Positions 44,643-53,501 of a stretch of DNA of 64,000 bases are shown piece by piece. The DNA is taken from contig NZ_NFJR01000001.1 in the NCBI RefSeq assembly GCF_002159975.1, forward strand, positions 578,030 to 642,029, read 5' to 3'. Within the stretch, counting starts at the first letter, position 1. Each line of letters begins with the position of its first letter. The notes under the pieces are model-generated. The model searched no databases and was not told the DNA's origin. It was given only the letters and a program-made list of their open reading frames with translations. Made by a program: the position numbers and the translations under genes. The DNA comes from Barnesiella sp. An22 (lineage in GTDB: Bacteria > Bacteroidota > Bacteroidia > Bacteroidales > Barnesiellaceae).

Positions 44643-46838
44643 TTACCGAACAATAATCTTTTGAACCGAGTCATTGCTCTTGACTATATAGATACCGGGA
44701 TAAAGCGAACGCTCATAAACCGTCTCGGTAAACGAGTCGACAAGCATACCGCCGGCGCTGTAAATTGCAACGGCCCGCCCATCGGGATTGTCCACTCTCA
44801 CGCTGTTCTTTCCTGTTGTAATCACGAGCTTGCTGTCTTCGCCCTTCACGGTTTCGATACCCGACGGTGCATCGAGACGAATATCGAATACGCGGAGATA
44901 CTCATGGAATTTCTCGGAGGTCACGTGGAACGCATAGTAGTAAACGCCATCTTCGTCGACCGTGATAGGTACTTTATATTCGGTTACCGGATTATCTTCG
45001 CCGACACTGGGTACCTCGGGAATATCGAGCAGCTGCTTGGTCTGCTCTTCGGGAGTGCGGCCTTTGCCGAATGTTATCTCCATCGACTCGGGATATTCGG
45101 CCATCGACGAATAGGCTTTGAACAGCAAGGTATAGTTTACGCCCTTCTTATAATTGATGGGAGGAGCAATCAGCCAGTCATCGGCAGCCTGCGTTTCGTT
45201 ATAGATATACAAGGCAGCGCCGATGCTCTTATCGAAATTCCAGCAGTAGCCGTCACCGTTCGAATCGATCAGCGTATAGTAGCCAAACATATCGTTCGGT
45301 TCGGAGAACAGTCCGCCATAAGGAGGATTGAGAGGCAAGCCGAGCACAAGCTCTTCGGAGAATGAATAGCCACCGTCTTCGCCCTCATAGGTCGAGACTA
45401 CGAAATATCTGTAATAATTCATGTCGGCGGGGTGCGTCTCGGTAAAGGTGCACTCTTTAAGATTCTCGGCTACCACGCTATTGGTACCCTGGTAGTAACC
45501 GGTTTGTTTAATTACCCTGTAACGAATGTTGTCTTTGTCGATAATAGCACCGTTCATGCCTGTGGTAGGAGCTTCCCAGGTAAGCGTGGTCGTGAGGCCC
45601 TCATAAGAGAGTTTTACGTTGGTAGGAGCAGCAGGCAGGTCATAACCGGCATAGAATGTCCGTTGGATAGTGGGCCCTGATCCCTTTTCGTTCGACAAGG
45701 TAATCGATACGGTGTGATTGTCGTTCAGCAAGGCAAGCTCCTCGCTCTTGAATAATGTGCCGGCTTGAGCCGTAGCGTCGACAAGCACCTTGTCGCCCTC
45801 GACAACCTTTATCTTCAAGTTGGAGTCGGTGAAGGGGTTGCCTCTATAATCGTTCTCGGGCAACCGGAATTGAATAGAGCCGCTTGCCGACCCCTCTTCG
45901 GGGGTTACATATTCAAAATCAGAGATAATGCCCGGTGCTCCGTTGTTGGGTTCTTTGAACCAAGCGCCGCTCACTTGATAGCAACGACTCAAATAAGAGA
46001 CCATGGTAGCCTCGGCATTCGTGAGGTTCACCTCGAAGATGGGCGAATACTCGCTGTCCAGCTTGGAGCTGTTGCTTTCGAGTATCCAATAGGCCTTGCC
46101 CGTAGAGCGGTTGAGGAACATGGCCTGTTCGGTTGCGCTATTAAACAGATAGTCATCCGGGCCGAGCAGGTTCTTGGCGGTAATGTCTCTTACCTTCACG
46201 GCCAGGCCATCGGTCTTCCTGATTTTATAGAGGCTCGATACGCCCGAATCGATTACGATACTGTAAAGCATACCGTTGTTTGTCGAGACCAGAGTTTTAA
46301 AGCGCAGATTGCGATCAAAGTTGTCGCCTACCCGGGTCATATCGCCGGTCTCGGGATCGATTTCGACCAAATGAGAATCGGTAAAATCGACAACAATACC
46401 ATAGATTTTGTCGTTGGTGATGTCATAGGCAAGTGATTTGGTGGTACATACGCCATTATCGGGCAGCTCTTTCTCGTAAAGCACCTTATAGGTTTCGGCA
46501 TCGAGAATGGTCCACACCGGTTTTTGGGTAGACAGGTTGGCCTCGTCGTTGTATACGTTGCAATAGATTTTACCTTCGTGATATACACCGCCACCTGCAA
46601 TATACCGACTGAACAAGACTCCGTTATCGTCGGGTTTGAACTGTTGGTCATACCCGAACTTGTACATACCCGGAGTCATCTCGTCGATTTGATTGATTGC
46701 CGAGAAGGTCACTATACCATACATCTCGACACCCTCCATGGCGATTCGCTGATTATACTCCTGAGCGACAGCCATATTCACACTACCCAAAAGCAATGCG
46801 GCCGACCACAGGAAACCTTTAAATAAGTTTTTCTTCAT
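44643..46838 (-). CDS. Secreted adhesin-like protein with FN3 and choice-of-anchor-J-like domains
   Basis: A 731-aa secreted protein with signal peptide (to about residue 25). The N-terminal ~300 residues look like a seven-bladed repeat (e.g. MYKFGYDQQF, VEIDPETGDMTRVG), then FN3-like domains (APTNVKLSYEG...TLTWEAP) and a jelly-roll NGDGYCWNFDKS...DDWLIAPPINYKKG segment of the choice-of-anchor-J/cleaved-adhesin type. A C-terminal sorting domain ends YIVKSNDSVQKIIVR. It is likely the first gene of a three-gene transcript with the protease. Its target is unknown. Confidence 0.82.
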   Translation of the reverse strand: MKKNLFKGFLWSAALLLGSVNMAVAQEYNQRIAMEGVEMYGIVTFSAINQIDEMTPGMYKFGYDQQFKPDDNGVLFSRYIAGGGVYHEGKIYCNVYNDEANLSTQKPVWTILDAETYKVLYEKELPDNGVCTTKSLAYDITNDKIYGIVVDFTDSHLVEIDPETGDMTRVGDNFDRNLRFKTLVSTNNGMLYSIVIDSGVSSLYKIRKTDGLAVKVRDITAKNLLGPDDYLFNSATEQAMFLNRSTGKAYWILESNSSKLDSEYSPIFEVNLTNAEATMVSYLSRCYQVSGAWFKEPNNGAPGIISDFEYVTPEEGSASGSIQFRLPENDYRGNPFTDSNLKIKVVEGDKVLVDATAQAGTLFKSEELALLNDNHTVSITLSNEKGSGPTIQRTFYAGYDLPAAPTNVKLSYEGLTTTLTWEAPTTGMNGAIIDKDNIRYRVIKQTGYYQGTNSVVAENLKECTFTETHPADMNYYRYFVVSTYEGEDGGYSFSEELVLGLPLNPPYGGLFSEPNDMFGYYTLIDSNGDGYCWNFDKSIGAALYIYNETQAADDWLIAPPINYKKGVNYTLLFKAYSSMAEYPESMEITFGKGRTPEEQTKQLLDIPEVPSVGEDNPVTEYKVPITVDEDGVYYYAFHVTSEKFHEYLRVFDIRLDAPSGIETVKGEDSKLVITTGKNSVRVDNPDGRAVAIYSAGGMLVDSFTETVYERSLYPGIYIVKSNDSVQKIIVR

Positions 46839-46856
46839 AGTTATTTGTGTAAATAA

Positions 46857-46885
46857 GGCACTGCCCCTTATTCGGGGGCAGTGCC
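46857..46885 (-). terminator. Terminator after the giant adhesin gene
   Basis: GGCACTGCCCC and GGGGCAGTGCC form an 11-bp stem with a 7-base loop, 19 bases after the stop of the 46904 gene on the minus strand. TTATTT follows. It separates that gene from the next one. Confidence 0.78.
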
Positions 46886-46903
46886 ACTTGTTTGATTGTT
46901 TCT

Positions 46904-49900
46904 TTAATTCTTCATTACCTTCAAGGAGATTACATTGCCCTCGGCATTCACTGCCTTCACAATGTAAATACCTTTACTCATGTTGGCCATCGAAATCGTA
47001 CCGTCGGCATTCTCGGTGTCGAGTACCAATTGTCCCTGCATATTGAAGATCGATACCTGTTCTATATTTTCGGGGACATAGAGGGTCGAGGTCGATTGAG
47101 CATAGTAGATACCACCGTTGTCTTCTACCTCGGCAATACCCGAGCCACCCGATACCTTCTCGATCTTGAAGTCGTCGATGGCAATAATACCCGAGTTGGC
47201 TGCCGTAGCAAGGAACTTGAAATAGAAGCAGTAGTCCATATCATACTTGGGAGTATATTTTACAAGATACTTGGTCCACTCCTTGGCAGGCTCGGTCATG
47301 GCTTGCAGCAACGGCAATTCAATGCCGCTTTCATCTTGTGTATAGGCTTCATAAAGGCCACCTATCGTAATGTTCTCACCGTTACCCGGCATATAGAGGT
47401 AGTAGGAGATTTCGTAGGTCTTACCCGCTTCGAGCGAGAAATAAGGCGTATACAGAAGCTCGTCTCTTGCACCCAAAGTGTACTCGTTGGCGACAACAGC
47501 ATATTCGCCCGAGTGAGCAGCCACGGTATTTTCGGGCATGGTAGTTACCCGGAAGAGAGCAGAGCTCGAGGTGCGGCAACCCCACTTGTTGGTGAAATTC
47601 GTATCGTCGACATCCGTGCGGTTTTCGAAATCCTCTTCATAGGGGAGTTCTACCGGCTCGTCCTTGGTCATCAGGCGGTATACCTTGAAGCTCTTCACCT
47701 GAACCTTCGAACCGTTTTCGCTCTCGACATGGATACCGAAATAGTTGCTTTCGTCCTCGGGGAGGAAAGTACCACCGACTTCCATCAAGGCATAGTTGCT
47801 CAATATGACATTGTCGAAGCTGTAAATTACCTCGGTCTGATCTTTCACACTCGAACCGTTACCGCGGGTGAAAGTAACATCGGCATATTGGTCGACATCG
47901 GTCATAAACTCGCACAATACATAGTACGATTTGCCCGGCTTCAAAGTAAGTTCGGGCGAGATGAGCCACTCGTCTTTGCCGGTGGTTACCATCTGGCCAC
48001 CCTCGGCAGCCCAAGTCTTGCTGTCGTTGTCATTGTCGACAGCGGTCCAGCCGTTATCGCCCTCGGCAAAGTCGAAGATTTGGATTTGTTCTTTCAGGTA
48101 GCCGAAGGTGAAGCTGCTGAGCGAAACCACGGCAGTCGTGGCAGGGCCGGCCTCGGTATCGATGCAAGGCACAAATTTATAAATCTTTTGGCCTGTGAAT
48201 TTATCAAAGTCGGCATAAGTATAGGTAAACGACATGGGGATACCCGTTTCGGCATCGACCGTACTTGCGTCGGGCATGACCACCGTAGGCTCGGCAATGA
48301 GTTCGGTGCCGTCATAAATTTGAGTCTTTATGACAGAACCCTTTTGTATCGTTTCGCCGTCGACATCGACAAGGGGGTGATTCCAGCTGAAGATTATGCT
48401 TTGATTGGAGCTGATAACCATAGCCCTTGCATTCATGACAGCTGCCGGCTTCACAGGTTCAATCTCAACGATTTGGTCTACGGCAAAATCGTCAATCTTA
48501 ATATCGACATCGCTGGCACCATCGCTCGTGACTTTGATTACGAAGCAATACTCGGCAGCCTCATCGACGGTAAGGTCGAAGCTCTTTTCTTCCCAGCTGG
48601 TCATGCCGGTCTGACTATTCACCTCGAAGACGGGCTCGCCCACGATGCTCTCTTGATTTTGATCCGTAGCTTTGTAAATGGCAATAGAATTATTGGCTTT
48701 CCCGCTCAACTGGAACATATTGAACTGGAAGCTAACCGTGTAGACATTACCCGGTTCGAACGAGAACTTGGGCGTATAGGCCACCTCTTCCCGTGCCTCG
48801 GGAGCATTGCCCTTAACCATCAAGGCATTGGGCCGCGAATAGGCGTTCATATAAATCGTAGCAGCTTGAGAGACATTGCGCACATAGAAACCAAGCTCAT
48901 CGCTGCTGCGTTCCATTCTCCAACCGGTGGGTATTTCGGTATTTTTGTCGAAATTCTCGAAATAGGGAAGCTCCATCACCGGTGCCTCTTGATACTCTTG
49001 AATGTAGCATACGTTTACATCTCTCACACGCATACCGTTTTCTATATTACCGGCTTGGAAACCTATATAATAGGTACCGGCGGTCTCTACACTGAACTGC
49101 GGCGTGCTCGTGCTTACGAACCCGTTGTAGTAAATGTTGTTGAGCGACAGAAGCTCGGTATCCATGTTATCAGCGGTTTGAGCATCGCCCAACCATACTT
49201 GGAGGTTGCCTGCAAACGCTTCACTTGTAGCTACATCGAATTTAACGACATAACGCTTGCCCGGCTCGAGTTGTACACCCGGAGTAATGGCCCAGTCGTT
49301 GTGGTCGCCCGAGCTGGTCGTAGGAATGGTGATAGCCGAGGCCGAATAGTTCCACGTGCCACCGCCGTCCTTATTTTCGATAACCCATTTTGCAAAATCG
49401 TCGGCCGTATCCAAAGGTATATCCTGCAACAGAATTGCCTCGCCATTGATATCGTCGAGGTTGATGCTTGCTTCGACAGGCAACGATTCTATGTCGTTAA
49501 TCGAAGCTACGACACGATACAGAGCCATACCGCCAAATTTGGCAGGAGAATAGGTGTAGGTATCTTTTTCACCGACAGCGCGGTCTTCCAAGGTAGCCAC
49601 CTTAACACCGTTTTCATAAATCGTGATGTCGAGAGTTTCGATAATAGGAGCTTCGGTGACATCGAACGCGGGGTTGGTCCAGTTCAAGGTTACCGTTTGC
49701 TCTTTATGATTGGAAGAAACTCTCAAACCGTCTACCGGTTGGGGCTTGGCTTTCGAGGTTTGCGATACCGAAATCTTATCCAACGAAATGATACCGTTGG
49801 GATTGGCCGTTGTCAGGTTGAAACCTATATACACATTGCCCGACTGGCTGCAAGTCAAACGAATCACTTTGTCTACCGACCCGCTGCCCAAATTGATGCT

Positions 49901-51238
49901 CTCGGTCGTGAGGCTGTTGGTCATGCCTGCGGCCGTAGGAGTAGTACCCCATTTGATAACAACCTCGTCGGCATCGAATGCACCGGCTTGCGAGAGGGTG
50001 TAACGAATCACGTAGTCGTTGCCGGCAACCATATTCAAGGCCGGCGTGATGAGCCAATCATTGGCTTCGCCTATGGCCATGTTGCCATTATATGCAGGAC
50101 CGGCATAACCTTCTTCCATGGCCCATTTCACATTATCGGTGTTGCTATCGATGACAGTCCAGCCATTAAGAGGCTCGCTCTCGTCAAACCGGGTCGAATA
50201 AATCTCGTTCTCCTCGGGCATCACCTCTACATATTTATCTATGGCAAACGATTGTATCATCAGAGTATTTCCACCCGTAGTCGATGTGTTATGGAACGAG
50301 AAATAGTAGTTGCCACTCGATGTCGGGGTAAAGATAATTTCCTCTATGTTTTCTCCTATTTGGTCAAAGTCAAGCTGTTTGATGGGCTGCATTTGAGCCT
50401 TATCGGTACCTTGTGTAAGGGTTACGACATCGTAATCCTTGGGAGCACCGTCTATCGCAATATTGGTTGTAATCTTATAAGCTACACCACCCTCGAGAGT
50501 TACCTGCGGCGAGAAAAAATCGTCATCGTGCGATCCCATACCGAGCATAACGCCGAAGCCGCTCGATGGAGTCCAAGTCTGGCCGTCATCGTTGTTGTCG
50601 GCCGATGTCCAATTTTCAGAATTATTCAAAAAGTCGATGCTGTAAGGCACTTCTACGACAACCTCTTCGGGAGTCTCGCCCGCATCATCGCCCTCATACA
50701 ATTTGAACTCAAAAAGGAAACATGGGTTGCTGAACGCCGGACTCGTGTTGTGAAATGCAAAATAGAAAGTTCCGCTCGAAGGTGCCTCGAACGGAGTTTT
50801 TTGGGCTGCGGGATACTGCGAAGTATCATCGAGGGTAATATCGTTCAATTTTACGAACGTGCTCATATCGCTGGCCGAGCTCGCATAACCGATAGAAAGG
50901 ATGCAGCCGTTCATACCAGAATTTAGCATACAGGCATTGCTCTCAATCGTGTATACCTTACCAGCTTCGAGCGTAAACCCGGGCGACACATAATAGTCGT
51001 TACACTCCGACGCATAATCCGTCATCATCATGACACTGCCATAATAGGTACCTCCAATATAGGCCCACCGGGCATTATATCCCCAGGTGGTACCCGGCGT
51101 GGTACTGTTATCGACCGCCGTCCAGCCTTCCTGGCTATTGCCAAAATTAATCGAATACGGCAACGCGGTCTGCGCTTTACCGACATTTACCCCCGCAAGG
51201 AGAATAAATGTAAACACTACAAGTATTAGTTTTCTCAT
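46904..51238 (-). CDS. Large secreted protein with repeated choice-of-anchor-J and FN3 domains
   Basis: A 1444-aa secreted protein. The ATG at 51238 (MRKLILVVFTF) starts a good signal peptide; the longer reading has an unlikely N-terminal extension. It has about seven jelly-roll modules recognisable by a GWTAVDNDxDxxTW opening and NDWLISPxLxLxxGxxY ending, with FN3-like KPQPVDGLRV...LNWTNP linkers. These are the modules of cleaved adhesin/gingipain-hemagglutinin type proteins that bind cell surfaces or glycans. A C-terminal sorting domain (VSIFNMQGQLV...GIYIVKAV) points to type IX export. The coding strand is minus; the long plus-strand reading frame is only its shadow. Confidence 0.88.
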   Translation of the reverse strand: MRKLILVVFTFILLAGVNVGKAQTALPYSINFGNSQEGWTAVDNSTTPGTTWGYNARWAYIGGTYYGSVMMMTDYASECNDYYVSPGFTLEAGKVYTIESNACMLNSGMNGCILSIGYASSASDMSTFVKLNDITLDDTSQYPAAQKTPFEAPSSGTFYFAFHNTSPAFSNPCFLFEFKLYEGDDAGETPEEVVVEVPYSIDFLNNSENWTSADNNDDGQTWTPSSGFGVMLGMGSHDDDFFSPQVTLEGGVAYKITTNIAIDGAPKDYDVVTLTQGTDKAQMQPIKQLDFDQIGENIEEIIFTPTSSGNYYFSFHNTSTTGGNTLMIQSFAIDKYVEVMPEENEIYSTRFDESEPLNGWTVIDSNTDNVKWAMEEGYAGPAYNGNMAIGEANDWLITPALNMVAGNDYVIRYTLSQAGAFDADEVVIKWGTTPTAAGMTNSLTTESINLGSGSVDKVIRLTCSQSGNVYIGFNLTTANPNGIISLDKISVSQTSKAKPQPVDGLRVSSNHKEQTVTLNWTNPAFDVTEAPIIETLDITIYENGVKVATLEDRAVGEKDTYTYSPAKFGGMALYRVVASINDIESLPVEASINLDDINGEAILLQDIPLDTADDFAKWVIENKDGGGTWNYSASAITIPTTSSGDHNDWAITPGVQLEPGKRYVVKFDVATSEAFAGNLQVWLGDAQTADNMDTELLSLNNIYYNGFVSTSTPQFSVETAGTYYIGFQAGNIENGMRVRDVNVCYIQEYQEAPVMELPYFENFDKNTEIPTGWRMERSSDELGFYVRNVSQAATIYMNAYSRPNALMVKGNAPEAREEVAYTPKFSFEPGNVYTVSFQFNMFQLSGKANNSIAIYKATDQNQESIVGEPVFEVNSQTGMTSWEEKSFDLTVDEAAEYCFVIKVTSDGASDVDIKIDDFAVDQIVEIEPVKPAAVMNARAMVISSNQSIIFSWNHPLVDVDGETIQKGSVIKTQIYDGTELIAEPTVVMPDASTVDAETGIPMSFTYTYADFDKFTGQKIYKFVPCIDTEAGPATTAVVSLSSFTFGYLKEQIQIFDFAEGDNGWTAVDNDNDSKTWAAEGGQMVTTGKDEWLISPELTLKPGKSYYVLCEFMTDVDQYADVTFTRGNGSSVKDQTEVIYSFDNVILSNYALMEVGGTFLPEDESNYFGIHVESENGSKVQVKSFKVYRLMTKDEPVELPYEEDFENRTDVDDTNFTNKWGCRTSSSALFRVTTMPENTVAAHSGEYAVVANEYTLGARDELLYTPYFSLEAGKTYEISYYLYMPGNGENITIGGLYEAYTQDESGIELPLLQAMTEPAKEWTKYLVKYTPKYDMDYCFYFKFLATAANSGIIAIDDFKIEKVSGGSGIAEVEDNGGIYYAQSTSTLYVPENIEQVSIFNMQGQLVLDTENADGTISMANMSKGIYIVKAVNAEGNVISLKVMKN

Positions 51239-52079
51239 ATCAACTGTTATTAAGTTATATTGTATTCGCAAGTTATAAAAATTAAAAATATTGAATATCT
51301 CAATATTCATAAAAGCGATTCACTTTCATGTATATTGAAATTATATTCACTATTTTGCAAATTTAGAATCTCCTCTTTTCATATTTATAAGGATATGCTC
51401 TCTACACACTACCACAATCTACAATAAGCGATTGTCTTTTCTATAAATGTCTATATTCATTAAGTCTCTCGCACCTTGCACACCTTGGAAGAATTTCGCT
51501 TTTACAACCAAACTCCCCCTCGACGAATGCACGAAAAATAACCAAACCTTCAACAGGAAACAAGAATACCTACTGCTACACTATACACCGATGCACACAC
51601 CTGCCCATCACGACCCGCTAATGCCGCGACTCTCTTTCTATGAAACTGGTGTGCACTTTTTTCATTACGTCTCTCCTGCTCGATGTCATCATTATACCAC
51701 TGCATCTTGCCGCCATTTTTATAGAAATCCATGCAAAGATATAACATTATTACAAAAATAAGCTATTAAGTCTACTAATTTTACAACGAAACTCAAAAAA
51801 AAGATAATATTCTGCTTTCGTTTTTTGCTCTACGGTCACATTTTTCCAAGAGGCTTTTGATTCTCCGTGCATGACAATAGACTCAGAGTCAACCCTTCAG
51901 GTCCAGACAGAGCTTCGGCGAACAATCTTTTCAACCCCGCTACAAGCACTTGAACCGGCTCTTGCATTCGCCGCTGCAGAAGAGAAACAACTCCCCCAAA
52001 AGCGTATGCCCATACGCTCTACACATTATTATATTATACCTATATGGAGGTTTTCCCCGAAACCGCTACCCCCTACCTC
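51239..52079. other. Gene-poor intergenic region
   Basis: I see no convincing gene here. There are minus-strand -7 matches at 51358-51365 (TAAATTTG) and 51734-51741 (TATCTTTG), neither with a well-placed -33. The first could drive the 46904 gene with a ~110-base leader. Confidence 0.5.
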
Positions 52080-53120
52080 CTACCGGCGACTCTCGATAGC
52101 TACCTTGATTACTCCGTCGGCTTTGCTCTCGAACAGGCGGTAGGCTTCGTCGATGCGGTTCAGCGGGAAGCGGTGGGTAATCAGCGGCGTGGTATCGATC
52201 TGCCCCTCGGCAATCAGGCGCAATATCTCGGCACAGTCGCAACCATCTACCCCGCCGGTCTTGAAAGTCAGATTCTTGCCATACATGTCGGGCAGCGGCA
52301 ACACCTGGGGCTTGTCGTAGAGGGCCACGACAGTGACTATCGCATTGGGGCGCGCACTCTCCCACGCCAGGCGGAAGGTGTCGTCGCCACCGGCAACCTC
52401 AATCACCACATCGGCACCACCGTGATCGCTGTGTGCCCGCACAAAGTCGACACACCCGTCGGGTGCAGTCACCAGCACCTGCGGGTAATGCTCGCGCACG
52501 AAGCGCTGACGCTCGGGCGACTTCTCACACACGATTACCCGGCACGGATGCTTCAGCAAGGTACACAACAGGGTACAGATGCCCGTAGGACCGGCCCCGA
52601 TAATGAGCACCGTATCGTCGGGCGAAACCTCGGAGATGCGCGTGGCCCAGAAACCGGTAGCCAGAATATCGCCCACGAAGAGGGCCTGCTCGTCGCTCAC
52701 CCCGGCCGGGATGGACGTGAGGCCGCAATCGGCATAGGGCACCCGCACATATTCGGCCTGGCCGCCGTCGATGCGACAGCCCAGTGCCCAGCCGCCCTGC
52801 GGGTCGGTGCAGTTGTTCACATAGCCATGTTGGCAGAAGAAACACTCGCCGCAAAAGGTCTCGACATTCACCACCACCCGGTCGCCGGGAGCAACCGTAG
52901 TAACAGCCGGGCCCACCTGCTCGACAACACCTACCATCTCGTGCCCCACGGTGATTCCCGGCACGGCCCGCGGCACACTGCCGTGCTTGATGTGCAGGTC
53001 GCTGGTACAGATACTGCCAAGGGTTACCCGCACAAGGGCATCGCGCGGGTCGATAAGTTGAGGCAACGGTTTTTCGCGCAGCTCGAACTTGCCGCGCTCG
53101 ACATAGGTATAGGCTAACAT
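52080..53120 (-). CDS. Zinc-dependent alcohol/polyol dehydrogenase (MDR family)
   Basis: A 346-aa medium-chain dehydrogenase, probably NAD-dependent. The catalytic zinc site is at C37 or so (ICTSDLH) and GHEMVG with the His; the structural zinc loop has Cys residues in FCGECFFCQHGYVNNC. The Rossmann motif is GAGPTG. The family includes sorbitol, threonine and other alcohol dehydrogenases, and the substrate cannot be assigned. Promoter candidate TATATTTG lies at 53245-53252 (minus). The gene has no close neighbours on its strand. Confidence 0.85.
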   Translation of the reverse strand: MLAYTYVERGKFELREKPLPQLIDPRDALVRVTLGSICTSDLHIKHGSVPRAVPGITVGHEMVGVVEQVGPAVTTVAPGDRVVVNVETFCGECFFCQHGYVNNCTDPQGGWALGCRIDGGQAEYVRVPYADCGLTSIPAGVSDEQALFVGDILATGFWATRISEVSPDDTVLIIGAGPTGICTLLCTLLKHPCRVIVCEKSPERQRFVREHYPQVLVTAPDGCVDFVRAHSDHGGADVVIEVAGGDDTFRLAWESARPNAIVTVVALYDKPQVLPLPDMYGKNLTFKTGGVDGCDCAEILRLIAEGQIDTTPLITHRFPLNRIDEAYRLFESKADGVIKVAIESRR

Positions 53121-53297
53121 GGTGTATATTCTCCTTTCTCTTTCTTCGATTTTTATACAAATACAGGCAAAGGCGAGTGTAGAGACAACCGGGAACCACG
53201 TTCCCGAGTTTGGCTACGCCGAGCCGACTCCTGCATTCGTGGAACAAATATAGTAAAAGGAGAGAGCAAAAGAGGTAAACCTATTTGAGATTTTGTG

Positions 53298-53389
53298 TAT
53301 CTTTGAATAAGACAAGTGTCGTTTGGGCAGAGTCAGATTTGAAAACCTTGGGTTTCATTTGCCTCCGCATTCACCTTTTGCTATCTTTG
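53298..53389 (+). promoter_or_regulatory. Tandem -7 boxes before the AsmA-like gene
   Basis: TATCTTTG at 53298-53305 and again at 53382-53389. The second has TTTG at 53358-53361 with a 20-base spacer and is a full promoter. The region between carries an inverted AAACC-TTG-GGTTT element. A very similar module stands at 57790-57880. Confidence 0.75.
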
Positions 53390-53501
53390 TAGAAGACAAG
53401 AGAAGCTCGACGAAGTCCGAAGAAAAAGAAAGTCGTGTGTTCTGTTTATCCCGGCTCTCTCCTTTTCTTATCGTATAACAGGCAGTAAAGACAAAACCGA
53501 T

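Noticed and set aside
46892..50926. 1344-codon open frame on the plus strand
   Set aside because: It is antisense to the giant adhesin gene, which has a signal peptide, repeated known domains and a sorting domain. The plus frame has low-complexity, non-family sequence.
51447..51761. 104-codon plus frame in the gap
   Set aside because: His/Pro/Cys-rich with no conserved pattern, no promoter and no neighbouring operon.
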